A stretch of DNA of 64,000 bases, taken from Whitmania pigra (lineage: Eukaryota; Annelida; Clitellata; Hirudinida; Haemopidae). The stretch's first letter is position 1, and the number at the start of each line of letters is the position of its first letter. Location of the stretch: assembly GCA_021613335.1 (NCBI GenBank), contig JAJTWR010000443.1, forward strand, positions 184,501 through 248,500, in the 5' to 3' direction. Below the pieces are notes generated by a model that saw nothing but the letters and a program-made list of their open reading frames with translations, had not been told where the DNA came from and made no database searches. The position numbers and the translations under genes were made by a program. Below, one piece after another: positions 25,225-37,789 of the stretch.

Positions 25225-27181
25225 TAAAGGACAGTTTTTGCCACACCAAAAAATATTTACTTAATATTTTGTCGATATTTATTGCTCGCTAACAAGAAAT
25301 ATAACAGTATGACAAACTCAAAACTTTTATTTAGTAGCTCAAAAGTCATGGCACATTAAAATAAGCAATGTTTTCCAAATAATGGACATAGCATCCCTTT
25401 TATATAAGAATAAAAAAAATCTTCAATGCTTGCATCCGGACCAAAAAAATCAAAATAAGCTTAGAGAGCCAAGAACGAGTATTCAAAAAAAATTTAAAAA
25501 TCGGGAACTATTTGTAATTAATGCTTGAAAACTTTGAAGATTTTTTATGGTAGATCCGTGTGTGCGCCAGCCAAGACAGTTACATATTTGAATTCTCCTG
25601 AAAAATATCTATCAGAATTTGTATAACATGTTTTTTTAATCCGCATGGACGGGGTCGAAAAAAACTAACGATAAAATCAAAACAACTTAGGCGAAAATAA
25701 CTCTAAGTTGTGTTTTACATTTTATAATAGTTATTGTATTTTTAACTGGCTCGGTTGATTTATAATCGCCTTTTTCGTACTCCAGTACTCATAAGTCTTT
25801 TATTTTCGCTGTCTTGGCTGGCGCACACACGGATCTACGCTTTTTGCACCAAAAAAGTGAATTACAAATATGATATACATAATTATTAAAAATAACATAC
25901 ACATTTTTCATTAGCAAATGTTTCTACCCCTAATTTTTGAAAGACTTTGTTAATACTCCAAAAGAGCCATCGAATAAGAAAACGAAGATTTTTTCAACAC
26001 GTAAGAAAACAGGAAATAAAATCGGGGCAATGCTTACAAAATCAGAAGAAACCTATTTGTGTTGTTAAGGGCGCTGGGAGGAACGATGACCAAACCTGAA
26101 AGCGAGCTGCATGCAAAAAACATTAATTTACTATTTAGAGAAATTGTTTCAAAATTCCTTAAAACAAAAATTGAAAACATATTCCTCATTAGTTCTGAAT
26201 GTAAAGCGAGAGCTCCGTTCGGCAGGTGTGGCAATTATCAGTTACGAAATGGACATCGAACAAACGCACGGCAAGCACGTTTCAAGTAAATACAACACGT
26301 TTATATCTTTATATCTTTACCTACACAAAGTATTTTTAGTTAAATGTTTTTAAATTAATTATTATGATAATTTTTAGTGCAATTAAAATTGTGTTATTAG
26401 TATAAGCTAATACTAATATTCACGTCTTATCTGATTGGATACTACGCTTTAAAAATTACCGTGGTCGAGGTGCTTTAACTGGTTTTAATTATGTCTTCAT
26501 ATTTAACAAATATTACCGGCATAAAATTAGAGAAATCATCTCTCTGAAAAGATAATAACCTAAAAAGGTCTACAAAAATAAAAATCATCTCAAAAATATT
26601 CTGGATGTGCGTCTGGTCATGCCAGAAAAAACTTCGTGTTATTTTATAATTAAAAAATGGTTCGAAAAATACAATCAAATTTTCTGAAGTTGTATGAGGG
26701 GCGTGCACAAGAAAGTTAAGCAGGTGTTCTGGTTTTCTAAGGACGGCTTAGCAAAACAATACAGGTAATTGGTGTAATAGTAATGACCATCGAATGGCAC
26801 ACTTAAAAATGAACTAATTAATTTAATAATAAATAAAACTTCTTCAAACTAAAAAAAACATTTATTTCTAAACAACGACATAATCGAATGCATTGCATAT
26901 AGATCCATGACATCCAAATTTATTTTATAAATACTTTAATTTTTACAATTATTAATATAATTTCTATAATAAATTCAACAAAAGGATATATCAAAATTTG
27001 AGAGGCTTCAACAAGGAACCAGGCATAAAAAGTGTACAGGCATAGTTCGCTAGATGTCCTGGTAAACAAACGACGACGTCGTCAAGTTTGAGATTAAGAG
27101 TTTATCGCTTATTATTCAATTGGATCTCGATCTTTTACATTCTTCAACTTTCTAGAACATCACCGTTATATACGACCAAAA
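25225..27181. other. AT-rich spacer upstream of CLINT1
   Basis: This holds the inverted-repeat element at 25549-25838 and a plus frame at 26059-26289 with some coding-like composition (INLLFREIVSKFLKTKIENI) but no family match or splice context. The rest is AT-rich with nothing I can support. The CLINT1 promoter should lie in the last few hundred bases; I see no TATA box. Confidence 0.4.
25549..25838. mobile_element. Inverted-repeat MITE-like element
   Basis: About 30 bases, starting gtagatccgtgtgtgcgcca at 25549, reappear as an almost perfect reverse complement ending at 25838 (ggcgcacacacggatctac). The interior (230 bp) is AT-rich with no coding capacity. No convincing target duplication was found. 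The size and structure fit a miniature inverted-repeat transposable element. Confidence 0.7.
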
Positions 27182-30100
27182 ATGATTAACGTGACAATGT
27201 CCAAGGTTCGGGAGTTGGCAGATAAAGTGTAAGTTGTAGATTTCAGGTGTTACGACGGATGACATTCTTATTGATTGTAATTGATTCTCGTTCCGACATA
27301 CTTATTGTTTTAGTTTCTGACATGGCTTAATGTCAAAGTTATGAAATATCGATTATCATATCATTTTCATTTGTTAATATACGAGTTTAGTGAAATAACA
27401 AGTTGCGTTGTTTGATGAAACTTTGTTAAGGAGATATAAATAATCAGGATGGAACTAATAAAAATTAATATAACTTAACTTCTATTATTATAGGACCAAT
27501 GTAGTCATGAGTTACACTGAAGTGGAAGCAAAGGTTCGAGAGGCAACAAATGATGACCCCTGGGGTCCAACAGGGGCTGTCATGCAGGAAATTTCTCAGT
27601 TTACCTTCACATACGAGCATTTTCCTGAGGCCATTGGAATGTTGTGGAAAAGAATGCTAACTGACAGCAGAAAAAACTGGAGGAGAGTTTACAAGGTGTC
27701 TTATGATGGTCCCTAATCAGCTATGTAGTCTTGGATTAACATAATAGGTTTTGCTTAGTGATTTGAATCACTAGTTTCATAAAGTCTTCATTCAATTTAG
27801 TCTCTAAGACTGCTCGATTACTTGATTCACAATGGATCGGAACGCGTCATCGGAGCCACGAGGGAGAGATTGTATGAGTTGCGACAGCTGGAAAACTACA
27901 CCTTCACAGATGAATATGGCAGGGACCAGGGTATCAATGGTGAGAAATTTATTACTAATGTCATGAATTCTTTAAAATTGTTGAATTAATGAATTATTCA
28001 TGAAAGTTTAACTTTAACAGCTTTAAATTTATGTAATTATGTAGTATCATGGCAATCATTGAAAGTGTTAAAGTTTAAATTTTTTGGTTTAATAGATAAT
28101 GATAATTTTAAAGTAATTCTTAAGTTGAATTTCAATTTCTTTGGTTTCCAAAAATATGTTATCTTGTTATCCTGTTAACATTTTCCTTAAATTAGAACCA
28201 GACTGAGCTTAATTGGCCTGTCAGTATTCATGTTCATGTTCTAACCCATCACCAGTGGACTTTAAACAGCAAACTGATTCAAGAACTCCTCAAACATAAT
28301 TGATTTTTCTGCAATAGCAACACCTGATTATCATGCTGACATCAGCATTATTTATATTATTATTTTTTTGGTGTAACCATTGCTAATAACCATCTCTGCT
28401 AATAATATTTTGACCATTCGACAAAATTTGTGGTTGTCAACAGTTCGTCAAAAGGTCAAGGAAATCCTGAATCTTGTGCAAAATGATGACCTGTTGAGAG
28501 AAGAAAGGAAGAAATCGAAAAAGAATAAAGACAAATATGTTGGAATCGTTGGAGGAGGGGGAGGATATGGCTCCAGATACTGTGAGGCACCAACATTTAT
28601 TTTGTTAGGATTTTTAAATGAGTATTCAGTTTTTATTTATTCTTTCTCTCTTGAATTTGTGAAGTTTAATTATCTGCATTGTTATTAATTTATCAGGTGA
28701 CGATTACGACGCGAGTGGAGTTTCGAGCTTCGACAAGAAACGTCTCGACGACATCAAGGACTGGCAGTCGGGCAACAAAACCATTGCAGAGGAAGCCATC
28801 GACAAAGTCAAAGAATTTGTCAGCAGCATTAGGATCTTTGACAATCCAGATGATTTTGGGTGAGCATGAACAATGATTTTATGCGATTTGTACGATGATG
28901 ATTTATGCACAATTGATTTTTAATTTACTAATATTTCATTGCTGCTGTTTACTCTTCTGTTGAAGCAATTGATAGGCTAATCTGATGATTCTGTGTCTTT
29001 GCAAAACAGGAGCAATGACCTTTACGACGACGATGGTCTCCATGGCGACAGGAACGGAGACTTCAGAGATGGTGATTACAACTCGAGGTGCGATTTCAGA
29101 GAAAAAGACGATGCCGACACCAAGCCAAAATATTCATACAAGAAGCCAAACTCCGATTTGGTCGGTGCACTTAATCTTTGCAATTTGATTTTTATTTTTC
29201 CTTCTGTTATGTGAACACACGACTTGTGTTTAGTTATCGAGATCGCAATGGCAACATCAGTATGACTTGCTCAATGTTTCTTAAAGGTGCAATCTGGTGC
29301 ACGCGTCAAGCAAACGAAAAGTACAACAAACCAACCTGCAACATCTGCATGCGCAGATGCCAACGGTGATTTTGCTGATTTCAAAACTTTTGATGATGCG
29401 GGAGATGATTTCAACCCAAGGGCTTTAGAAGCAGGTATTGTCACTTTCCAGTTAATGGTTTAAAAATAATTATGTCACAATGATTGCAAAAAAAAGAACT
29501 TTCATTCGACTGAAAAGTTTTAATTTTTCCCATCAGCAAAGGTTTCTTTGCCACCAATAAAGTGAGTCTTGTTTTAATTCATTTCGTGAAATAAGTTCAG
29601 GAAGTATTGAAATTCAAATAGAATTTAAAAGTTTTTGTTTCATTGGATTTGTGTTGACATTTGGTTTGTCGTGATTTTTGAAATATTTACATTTGACTAA
29701 AAACATTACCGTTTTTGTTTTGAATTTAAATTTTATGTGCTTCCTTTTGTAGATGTTTAATTTAATTTAAAAAAACTGTTGAAAAGTTTTATGCTATTTG
29801 CATAATATGTCAAATAAGATCCATGGCTATTCAGAAAATCACTGTTATATTGCAACGACTTATTTTTATGATAACAAATTATCATCATCATCATCATGCT
29901 TAAAATTATAATTATTCTTCATGTATTTAATTTCTATGTGCTATTCACATTATTTGCTCAGGACAAAGTCTGAGACTTCAACACCTGCAAAGGTTCAATC
30001 AGTTTCCATTCCGACCAGCAATATCCCAGCTCAGTCTCAAAGCAATGCCGATCTACTCGGTGGTTTGGACTTCGGAATGACCTTGACATCAACACCCTCC

Positions 30101-32032
30101 ACCAATCAGAATTCTTCTCTCTTGGATGATTCATTGTTTGCCAGTAATAACGGCATATCGGCACAGCAGATGTTTCAGCAAGCAACACTTTTCCAACAAC
30201 CGATGATTCAGCAACAACTTCCAATGTTCCAGCAACAACCACCACAGCAACAGCACCATTTCCAACAGCCCGTCATGCCTTCTGTGCAGTCCTCAGCCCT
30301 TGATTTTCAAGGCAAAGATTTATTTCATTTTTGTAAAAAATTTATTTTCAAGTTTTGTTTTGTATGTTGCTCTAATATTCTATTTGTTTACATCTCATTG
30401 TTGGTCGTGTAGGCCAGGGGTACTCAAACTTTTTTGGCCGGGGTCCACATTACGGAATTTTCAGATAGGTGGCGGTCCACAAGGGTCAAAGTCATGCGGA
30501 CCGGGGGGGGGGGTAAAGTAAAAAGTAATGAATTAATATTAAAATGCTGTCAGACTTTTTATTTAGAGTGATGCATGGAACTGCTTGTCCTTCATGACTT
30601 CTATGATATTTGGAGAACTTTGGAAAAATTTGGAGAGCTAGTAATTGCAATTCTCAAACAATTTCCAAGATGTACATCAGTTAATTGACTTAGATTTTTA
30701 AACTTGATAATGTTCATAGTTGAAAATGATGATTCACAGGTGTAAGTTGATCCAAATATTGTCAGAACTGATAAAGCCAATTTCTTGGAGCAAGGGTATT
30801 GACCCTCAATTACAAACTTAGACCAGAATTCAGAATTTTTTAACTTTTTAAATTTTTAAATTTATTTTTTTGGAAATAATTGGAGGTCCACTTAAAAGCT
30901 ATCGGTGGTCCGGATTGTGGACCGCGGTCCGCAGTTTGAGTACCCCTGGTGTAGGCGGTTAAATGCCCTTTGATCTTGTTTGAAATATAAATAAAATAAA
31001 TTAAAAAATACATTATTCATTCGCCCGATTTCTAATTGTTTTGGGCACTTTCACGTATGGTTGATATTAAAAACATTTGTCCAATGCACCTGAATTGACG
31101 TTTGAATGCTTGATAATGCAGAGGATCTCTTCAGTCCACCAGTGGCTTCTGCAACCCTTCAGCCCATCCTCCAACCCAACTCAGGCACCCTTCTGACACC
31201 TGTCCAGAACAGCACTCCGGCCAAACAGGTAAGTCGACTTTTCTGTTCTCTATGCCTAGCTAATCCATGTCAGCCAGGGATGAACCATTGTGACATGTGA
31301 TGAACATCATGATAGATTGTTTCCAACTTTGTCTTTAATTTCATGCTTTGAGTAAAATAACTTAATTTAATCAATGCATTGTTACTTTCTTTGAGGAATG
31401 TTGAGCTGAGATGACCTTTAAACCTATAATAATTTCTTTTGTTTCCATTTCTGAGCGAATCAGTCAAATGAATGTCGAAAATCTTAACTTCCAGCAAGCC
31501 CCTGCGAGCCAGGTAGACCTGAGGCTGGGAAGTACCTGGTTGGGAGCAGGAGTTGACATTTCTCTGGACAACCTTGGTGGCAAACAACAAAAAGCTGCTG
31601 CACTGACCATCAAGCAGTTGCAACAACAGCAGAATAAAGGTGCTGATAAAATGCTTTAATTTTGTAATTTAAAATAATCTCAAAACATTAAGCTAAAACA
31701 GCTTAAGGCTGCACGGAATAATTATCGGTGATCACTGGGTAATCATTATTTCTGTGATTCATTAAATTCAAGTCACAATATAAATGCTTTGTTAGCCATG
31801 CATTTATATCTATTGAAATTTGGATGCTAAACATTGTTCGATGTAAAAATGCGGTTCACGTTTCCGTTTAGGAGTCTCGGGAGCGAACGCCTCAAATCCC
31901 GTTCAACCTGGATTGTTTCCAGGCCAGTACGGCGGATCGGTCGGACAGGGGATGATGGCCGGGCCTGCATTTGGAATGAACAGCCCTTCCACGTTCCAAC
32001 AACACAAGCCTTCAGCAGGATCTCTGCTCTAG
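27182..32032 (+). CDS. CLINT1: EpsinR/CLINT1 clathrin adaptor (ENTH domain)
   Basis: EpsinR binds PI4P, clathrin and AP-1 and works in trans-Golgi/endosome traffic. Twelve exons join in phase: 27182-27228, 27494-27695, 27801-27939, 28444-28581, 28697-28859, 29010-29160, 29287-29434, 29537-29561 (25 nt), 29962-30311, 31122-31228, 31495-31639, 31872-32032 (591 residues; the human protein is 625). The ENTH domain (residues 1-150) is clear: MSKVRELADKVTNVVMSYTE, VREATNDDPWGPTG, RKNWRRVYKSLRLLDYLI, LENYTFTDEYGRDQGIN, and LREERKKSKKNKDKYVG. The tail is unstructured, with GDFADF and DLFSPP adaptor-type motifs and a Gln-rich segment. STWLGAGVDISLDNLGGKQQ matches the conserved C-terminal epsinR motif. 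Intron 9 uses a GC donor and contains a hAT MITE. The exon 6 donor (gtcggt) is weak. Confidence 0.93.
30407..30956. mobile_element. Non-autonomous hAT (MITE) in CLINT1 intron 9
   Basis: Ends caggggtactcaaact and agtttgagtacccctg bound 30415-30948 (534 bp), flanked by the exact 8 bp duplication gtgtaggc (30407-30414 and 30949-30956). There is no coding capacity. The terminal sequence and 8 bp duplication identify a hAT-superfamily miniature element. A nine-base G run at about 30504-30513 lies inside. Confidence 0.93.
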
Positions 32033-33474
32033 TTCTCTTTCAGCTTCAATTGACTTCAGGAAATCTTTAATTGTATTTTTAGGTGATTAACGTTTTTAGA
32101 ATCAATTTTATTTCCTGATTTATCAAAGGTTGTTTAACGTGCTGTGAGAGTGCTCTCGCATGTTGAAAGTTTCTCGTCGATGATTTTGATTTGAATTTCA
32201 AATTCCAATGTTTACAATCCACTATTGTTTGCTAACTTACGCCATCTCCACTTATCTCTGACACCAGCATGACTCGTATGCAGACAAACTTATCTCCTCC
32301 ACTTGATGTTTCTTCCGTCTATCTCACATAACCATTACAACTGTGTTACTATTTTTGCATTGAGTGATGGACATGTGATATTTTGTCTGGCTTGTAAATA
32401 CAAGAGATACTTAAATGTACCTGTAACCAGGTTGTGCTGCCAATATGATCGAAGCTTTAATTGGTCTTCTTGAGGCTAATGAGGTTTTCTGATGATTTAG
32501 ACTTTTTTTGGATGCAACTGCATCAATGTCATCACTTGCACACGGAGGATGTTTAAGCTGCTCATCGCCACTATTTTATTACTATGTGAGACCATTGATT
32601 CACTGAATTTTGTAACACTGCAATTAATCAATCATTTTGGATCTGTTAATATTGAATTTGTTTCTTGAACATATCACCATCTGCTTGATCATCATCCTCA
32701 AATGTTAATTCATCTCATGGCTCTTAGACATCAACTTTCACGGTGGAGAATGACGAACAATGATATAAAAAGTGCACTTCTCTTGCTACCTTCTTCTATC
32801 ATTCTCATTTTCTTACTGGTGGCAACATTTTAATGATGTGCACAAAGCCATAACATTTCTATCTTTGCTAAGTCCCGTATGGATTTTTCGCAAAACCAAT
32901 AAACATGACCAGGTTACGTGCATTTAAAATTCCCAATTACTCGCATGGTTGATTTAGCCTGATTTGAACATAAAACATCAATACAAAGATGATACAATTG
33001 AAGTGAATGTGTTTAATTTCGACAAGAATGGGAATATTAAATGCTATTTAGACGAGCAAACCAGTTGGTTTGCGTGACCAACAGCCTTTTAGTGGCTGAT
33101 TGATGGTCGTTGGGAATTTCGTTCTTCATGTGTTACTTAGACTTGCAATGGACTTAGCTAAATTTGAAAATGAGGAGATATGATTTGATTAAGCCTATTA
33201 AAGTAGCGATCTTCTTTAAAAAGTAGAATATTATTTTGTGTGCCGGGGGAATACGACCTACGGGATGCTTTTGATTTTGACGAGCCTTTTGCGGTAATTT
33301 ATTGCTCTGGATATTTTTTAAATAGATATTTAAAAAGTGATGTATGATAAAATGGATACAATAATGTTCTGAAACAAATGATAAATAAGTTTAGTAAGCG
33401 CTAAAATATAAAACTTTCCGGAGATCTTCAATAAAAGTTTGTAGTGGGCTCATGTGATCGTTGCCCAGAGAGAC
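32033..33474 (+). other. CLINT1 3' UTR and CLINT1-GALC spacer
   Basis: There are no coding frames of note. An AATAAA at about 32899 (ccaataaacatg) is a plausible polyadenylation signal, which would give a 3' UTR near 0.9 kb. The remaining ~550 bases before the GALC start hold its presumed promoter, in which I see no clear core element. Confidence 0.45.
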
Positions 33475-36400
33475 ATGAGACGTGAGCTGGTTTTGTGGAT
33501 ATTGCTTCTTGTTAAGGAAGCCTTATGTGGTACTTATTACTTTGACATCACAAATGGTTTCGGCCGTACATTTGATGGAGTGGGAGGAATCAGTGGCGGA
33601 GGGGTCAGTTTAATATATTTAAACTTAGCAAATGTTAAATAATGATACTGATTTATTGCCGTTCTAGGCTACATCAAAACTTTTACCAGACTATAATGAA
33701 CCGCAAAGAAGCGACATACTCGACTTTCTCTTCAAAGTAAATTTTATTTCGTATTTTAAGTTTTAATTAAAAACTAGTAATTAAATAATTAATTTAATTA
33801 ATAATTAAATAATTAATTTAATTAATAATTAAATGATTAATAGCCATTAATAATTTCTAGCCACACTATGGAGCTTCTATGCAGATCTTGAAGGTTGAGA
33901 TTGGTGGTGATGTCCAAAGCTCAGGTTATTAATTAATAATTCCAAAGCAAAACTGAAATAGTAATATGCTGAAAATGCTTATTCCCTTGTAATTTTTTGA
34001 GCATTTATGCCACTATTTGTGTTACAGAGGGGACAGAATCCTCTCATATGCATGAAGAATGGGATGAAAATTATCAGAGAGGGTATGAGTGGTGGTTGAT
34101 GACCGAAGCAAAAAAGGTTGTAAATTTGAATAACTCTGAATATCAACGACTTTGCATTAAAATATTGCTTTATTTCATTGAAAGAGGAATCCAAAAATAA
34201 AGTTATGTGGACTGGCATGGGGTTATCCTGGTTGGCTGAGTGATGGATCCTGGAATCCTTATGTCTACCCAAACAAAACGGCCGACTACATTGCCAAATG
34301 GATCGTTGGAGCCAAGAAATATTATGGGCTCGATATCAACTGCATTGGGGTTAGATCACTCTATTAAAAATCATTCATAATTTAATATAATTTTTAGGTA
34401 ACATGATATAAATAACTCCTAAGATGACATGATGAATTATTTTTTTAAATTAACAAATTTAATCTTCAGATCTGGAATGAAAAACCTTATAAAGCCAGCT
34501 TCATTAAGGTTGTTGCATTTCTTGTTGTTTCTAATGGATTGAAATAACATTCATATTGAAGCAACAAAAATATTTTTGAAGCTCCTCAGACAGGTCTTGA
34601 ACGACCTCGGATTGAGTTCCGTGAAGATCGTCGCCGGAGATGGCCTGCCAGGAGGAGCCTGGAACATCGTTGAGGACATGTTGAAGGACAGTGAAGTGAT
34701 GGATGCTGTCGACATCATAGGGTTAGGTTTTCTGTTTCTACAGATAGCGATGTAATCTTGTATTGATAAGACAATCAACAACACGCTTGTACTAATTTAC
34801 CCAGGGTTCATTACATGGGTTCAGAGTTCAACAAAAGGGCAGTTGCATCCAATAAGCCCATTTGGTCCTCCGAAGATTGGAGTTCCGACGGAACTGAGGA
34901 GGGGGGAGGATGCATGGCTCAGGTGAGTGTTTTAGGCTGTCATGACCACCAATCGCCAAGCGAATTGAGTCGGTTTTACCTTTTTTCAGATACTGAACAG
35001 GAATTACGTGTACGGATATTATACGAGGTTGGTACCCTCGCTATGTTGCTGAGCATCAAGAGTAACAATGTGACAGCTACATTTCCATCTGTAACTAAAT
35101 GATATATTTACTAACAAGCACAATAGCCTGGAACATGCTCTGTGCTTATTATCCAAGAATGGACTATGATGGTCATGGCCTAATGACTGCCAATGAGCCC
35201 TGGTCTGGACACTACAAAGTTGGACCCCCTATCTGGGCCATGGGTAGGTTAAGGAGAAGCTTATAATGATTTTTTTTTATTTGTTTATTTCAAGAAGTAC
35301 AGAGGACAAATGACCCTTGTTTAATCACCTAGTAAGGTTAAGTTAACAAAAAATGAGAATCACAAACACAGAAATATTATCAATTGTAGGTCAGGAAGGG
35401 TCATAGATCTTAGTCATTATGAGATTTGTAAATCTACTAGAAGCTATGGATGAAGCAATGTGATTATCTTTTAATCATGTTTATTCAATAGATCAGCATT
35501 ATTTGCTACTTTAAACATTTTAATTGTTATGTATTTATTAAAAATTAAAAATATTATCAAATAACGGTTTTAGCACACACGTCGCAGTTCACAGAGCCAG
35601 GATGGAAATATTTGAGGCACAGAGAAGGAGTTGGGGAACTGGAATTTGGAGGAACGTACGTGTCGCTCATGAGTGAGGATCAGAAGCACTTGACGATAAT
35701 TGTTGAAACCATGGTAAGGATTTTGTTTCTGCAGTGTGTTGCCATTGGAGTGGTCTTCGGTTTTATTTAAGTTGAATGTACTACTTACATTTCTTTATTA
35801 CTCAATGTCAACACAAAATATTATTTCTCATGTTATTACTTTTGTTATTTTATGTGGTTTAATAATAATTTTGTTTCCTTTGTTTAGTATCGATTGTTTG
35901 GCATTTAAACAAATTTTTGACCTGAATTGTCTCCACAGGACACCAAAGGAAACAAGTTCTGTAATCGACCTCCAGCTTTTCCAAGGAAGGTTTTTCCACA
36001 AACAGCAGAATTTGTTCTCAAAGGCGATATGGTTTGTTTGTTAACTTAAGACCCAATCAAAATAAACTATTGTTATTATTATTATAAAATGTATTGACAG
36101 TCATGCATAAAGACATATTTTGTGAATGTGTTAGTAAATGATGTGAAAATGTACTACAGCTAACCCTAACATTTTCAATGTTCATTAATTCACTTTAATT
36201 CAGAATGTGACCTTCCTCCACATGTGGAGTTCAACCTTGAACTCAAATGGCTCAAGCATCTTTTTCAAATATGCAGGCAAAGTTCCAGTCAGTGTTTTTA
36301 TTAACTTAAGCAAATTCAAATTTTAAAATAAATGTTACCAAACGTCTCAAGGTTTCAGAAGGAAGAGTGAAAGTACTTGATCTGAATGTGAACAGCATTT

Positions 36401-37789
36401 ACACTTTGACCACACTTGACTCAGGCCAGAAAGGAAAACCTTCAGTTGCCATTCCCCGAAGTGAAAGATTCCCTGTGGACTTCTATGACAATTATGAGGG
36501 TCAGTAACCCTTGCATTTAAGCAATTCCTATGTTTTGATGAATTTCTTGTCATTGTTGAACTATCATTCAGTGTTGGACATTTAACTTAATGTCTTGATG
36601 GTTTAGATTAGTGGCTTTAATTAATAAATTAATGTAGGAACCTAATACCTACCTTTGTGGTCATTATTGTTGTTGATGTCATAATTAGTTTTTAACATTT
36701 TCAATTCTTATTATTAGCCTACCACGAATACCAGGAAGCATACGGCTTCACTCAGCAAATTGGAGCTTTCGAAGTGCGATCAACGAATGATTCGAGGCAC
36801 AAAAAAGTGATGAGACAAGTCGTCATGACACCTCCAATTCACTGGTGTCCTTTCCCTCAGAAAACTCCCATGGGCGTCATTGGCGACGGAGAATGGTTTG
36901 TGTGTTTATTTGTTTATGACGGTCAGTTATTTTAAAGTATGATATTCTGTCTTAATTTAGAATTATGCAAAAGATGATATATAATTCTTTCTAACATTGG
37001 TAATTATGAAATGAAGGAGAGACTTGAACGTATCTGTGGATGTGTTCGTTCCCTCGGTGAACTCGACAAATGGCATATTCTTAGGGTCCCGGGTGGACCA
37101 CGGAGGGTGCTCCACCTTCACCACCTCAGGAATCTTTTTTTTCCTTTCCCTCTCTCGACAAACAGCATCAATTTCTTATGACATGAGTAAAGTATTCTGA
37201 TTTACTTGTAATTTGTCCTAATTTATTTGCAATCAAATTTATCATAATTAAACTTGTCATGGCGAGTCGGTTTAGCACGAAGGGTCGCTTTCCTGCAACA
37301 GTAAAAATCAGACCATAGAAATGGTTTGGCAGTTGTAGTTGTGCTTCACAATATTGATAAATAAGGTTCTCAAAAGATTGACTAAATTCAAATCAAATAA
37401 TAATAATAAATATTTCTTTTCTTTTATTATTCTTGTTAATTATTATGGCATGTTTCAACAGTGTTGGGAAAGGTTGTATCTGCAACACATGTTGAAATCA
37501 GAAGAGACACCTGGTACCACTTGCATTTGAGCATCAAAGTTTGTTTTTCCTCTCGTATGATGAGATAAAATTTAATGACTGTATGATTCTTTCAACTATT
37601 GTGAAAAGTAATAATATAATAACCACATTTCAGGAAAACAAAGTGGAGGCCCGCCTGAACGACAACTTTGTGGTCTTGAACCACATTTTGGATTCCAAGA
37701 AGTCGCCATCGAGAGGATATGTTTCATTGGGCTGCCAGAGCTTTGGACTTGCCGACTTTGATAATTTGCACATCAAATCGTTTGTGTGA
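33475..37789 (+). CDS. GALC: Galactocerebrosidase (GALC), lysosomal GH59
   Basis: GALC removes galactose from galactosylceramide and psychosine in the lysosome. Eighteen exons join in phase: 33475-33603, 33668-33736, 33861-33924, 34028-34116, 34185-34349, 34470-34508, 34582-34721, 34805-34922, 34990-35027, 35119-35243, 35574-35713, 35939-36031, 36204-36287, 36352-36499, 36718-36895, 37017-37186, 37462-37538, 37634-37789 (673 residues; human about 685). The chosen ATG (33475) gives a signal peptide, [19 protein letters not shown]. The TIM-barrel catalytic acids are visible: IWNE (Glu176, acid/base) and IWSSEDW (Glu255, nucleophile), plus [18 protein letters not shown] and EPWSGHY. The C-terminal lectin-like domain ends [18 protein letters not shown]. 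Exon 16 carries a Phe/Ser-rich stretch ([11 protein letters not shown]) that fits the human protein less well. Confidence 0.94.
33776..33845. repeat. Palindromic AT repeat in GALC intron 2
   Basis: Units of aataattaaataattaattt repeat twice or more with internal dyad symmetry, giving a self-complementary AT tract just before the exon 3 acceptor. Confidence 0.8.

Noticed and set aside
26059..26289. Plus-strand frame with coding-like composition
   Set aside because: It has no recognisable domain, no matching splice sites and no conserved-looking partner frame; kept only as a note in the spacer entry.
29958..30245. Minus-strand frame opposite CLINT1 exon 9
   Set aside because: It is antisense to a Gln-rich coding exon that fits the CLINT1 model.
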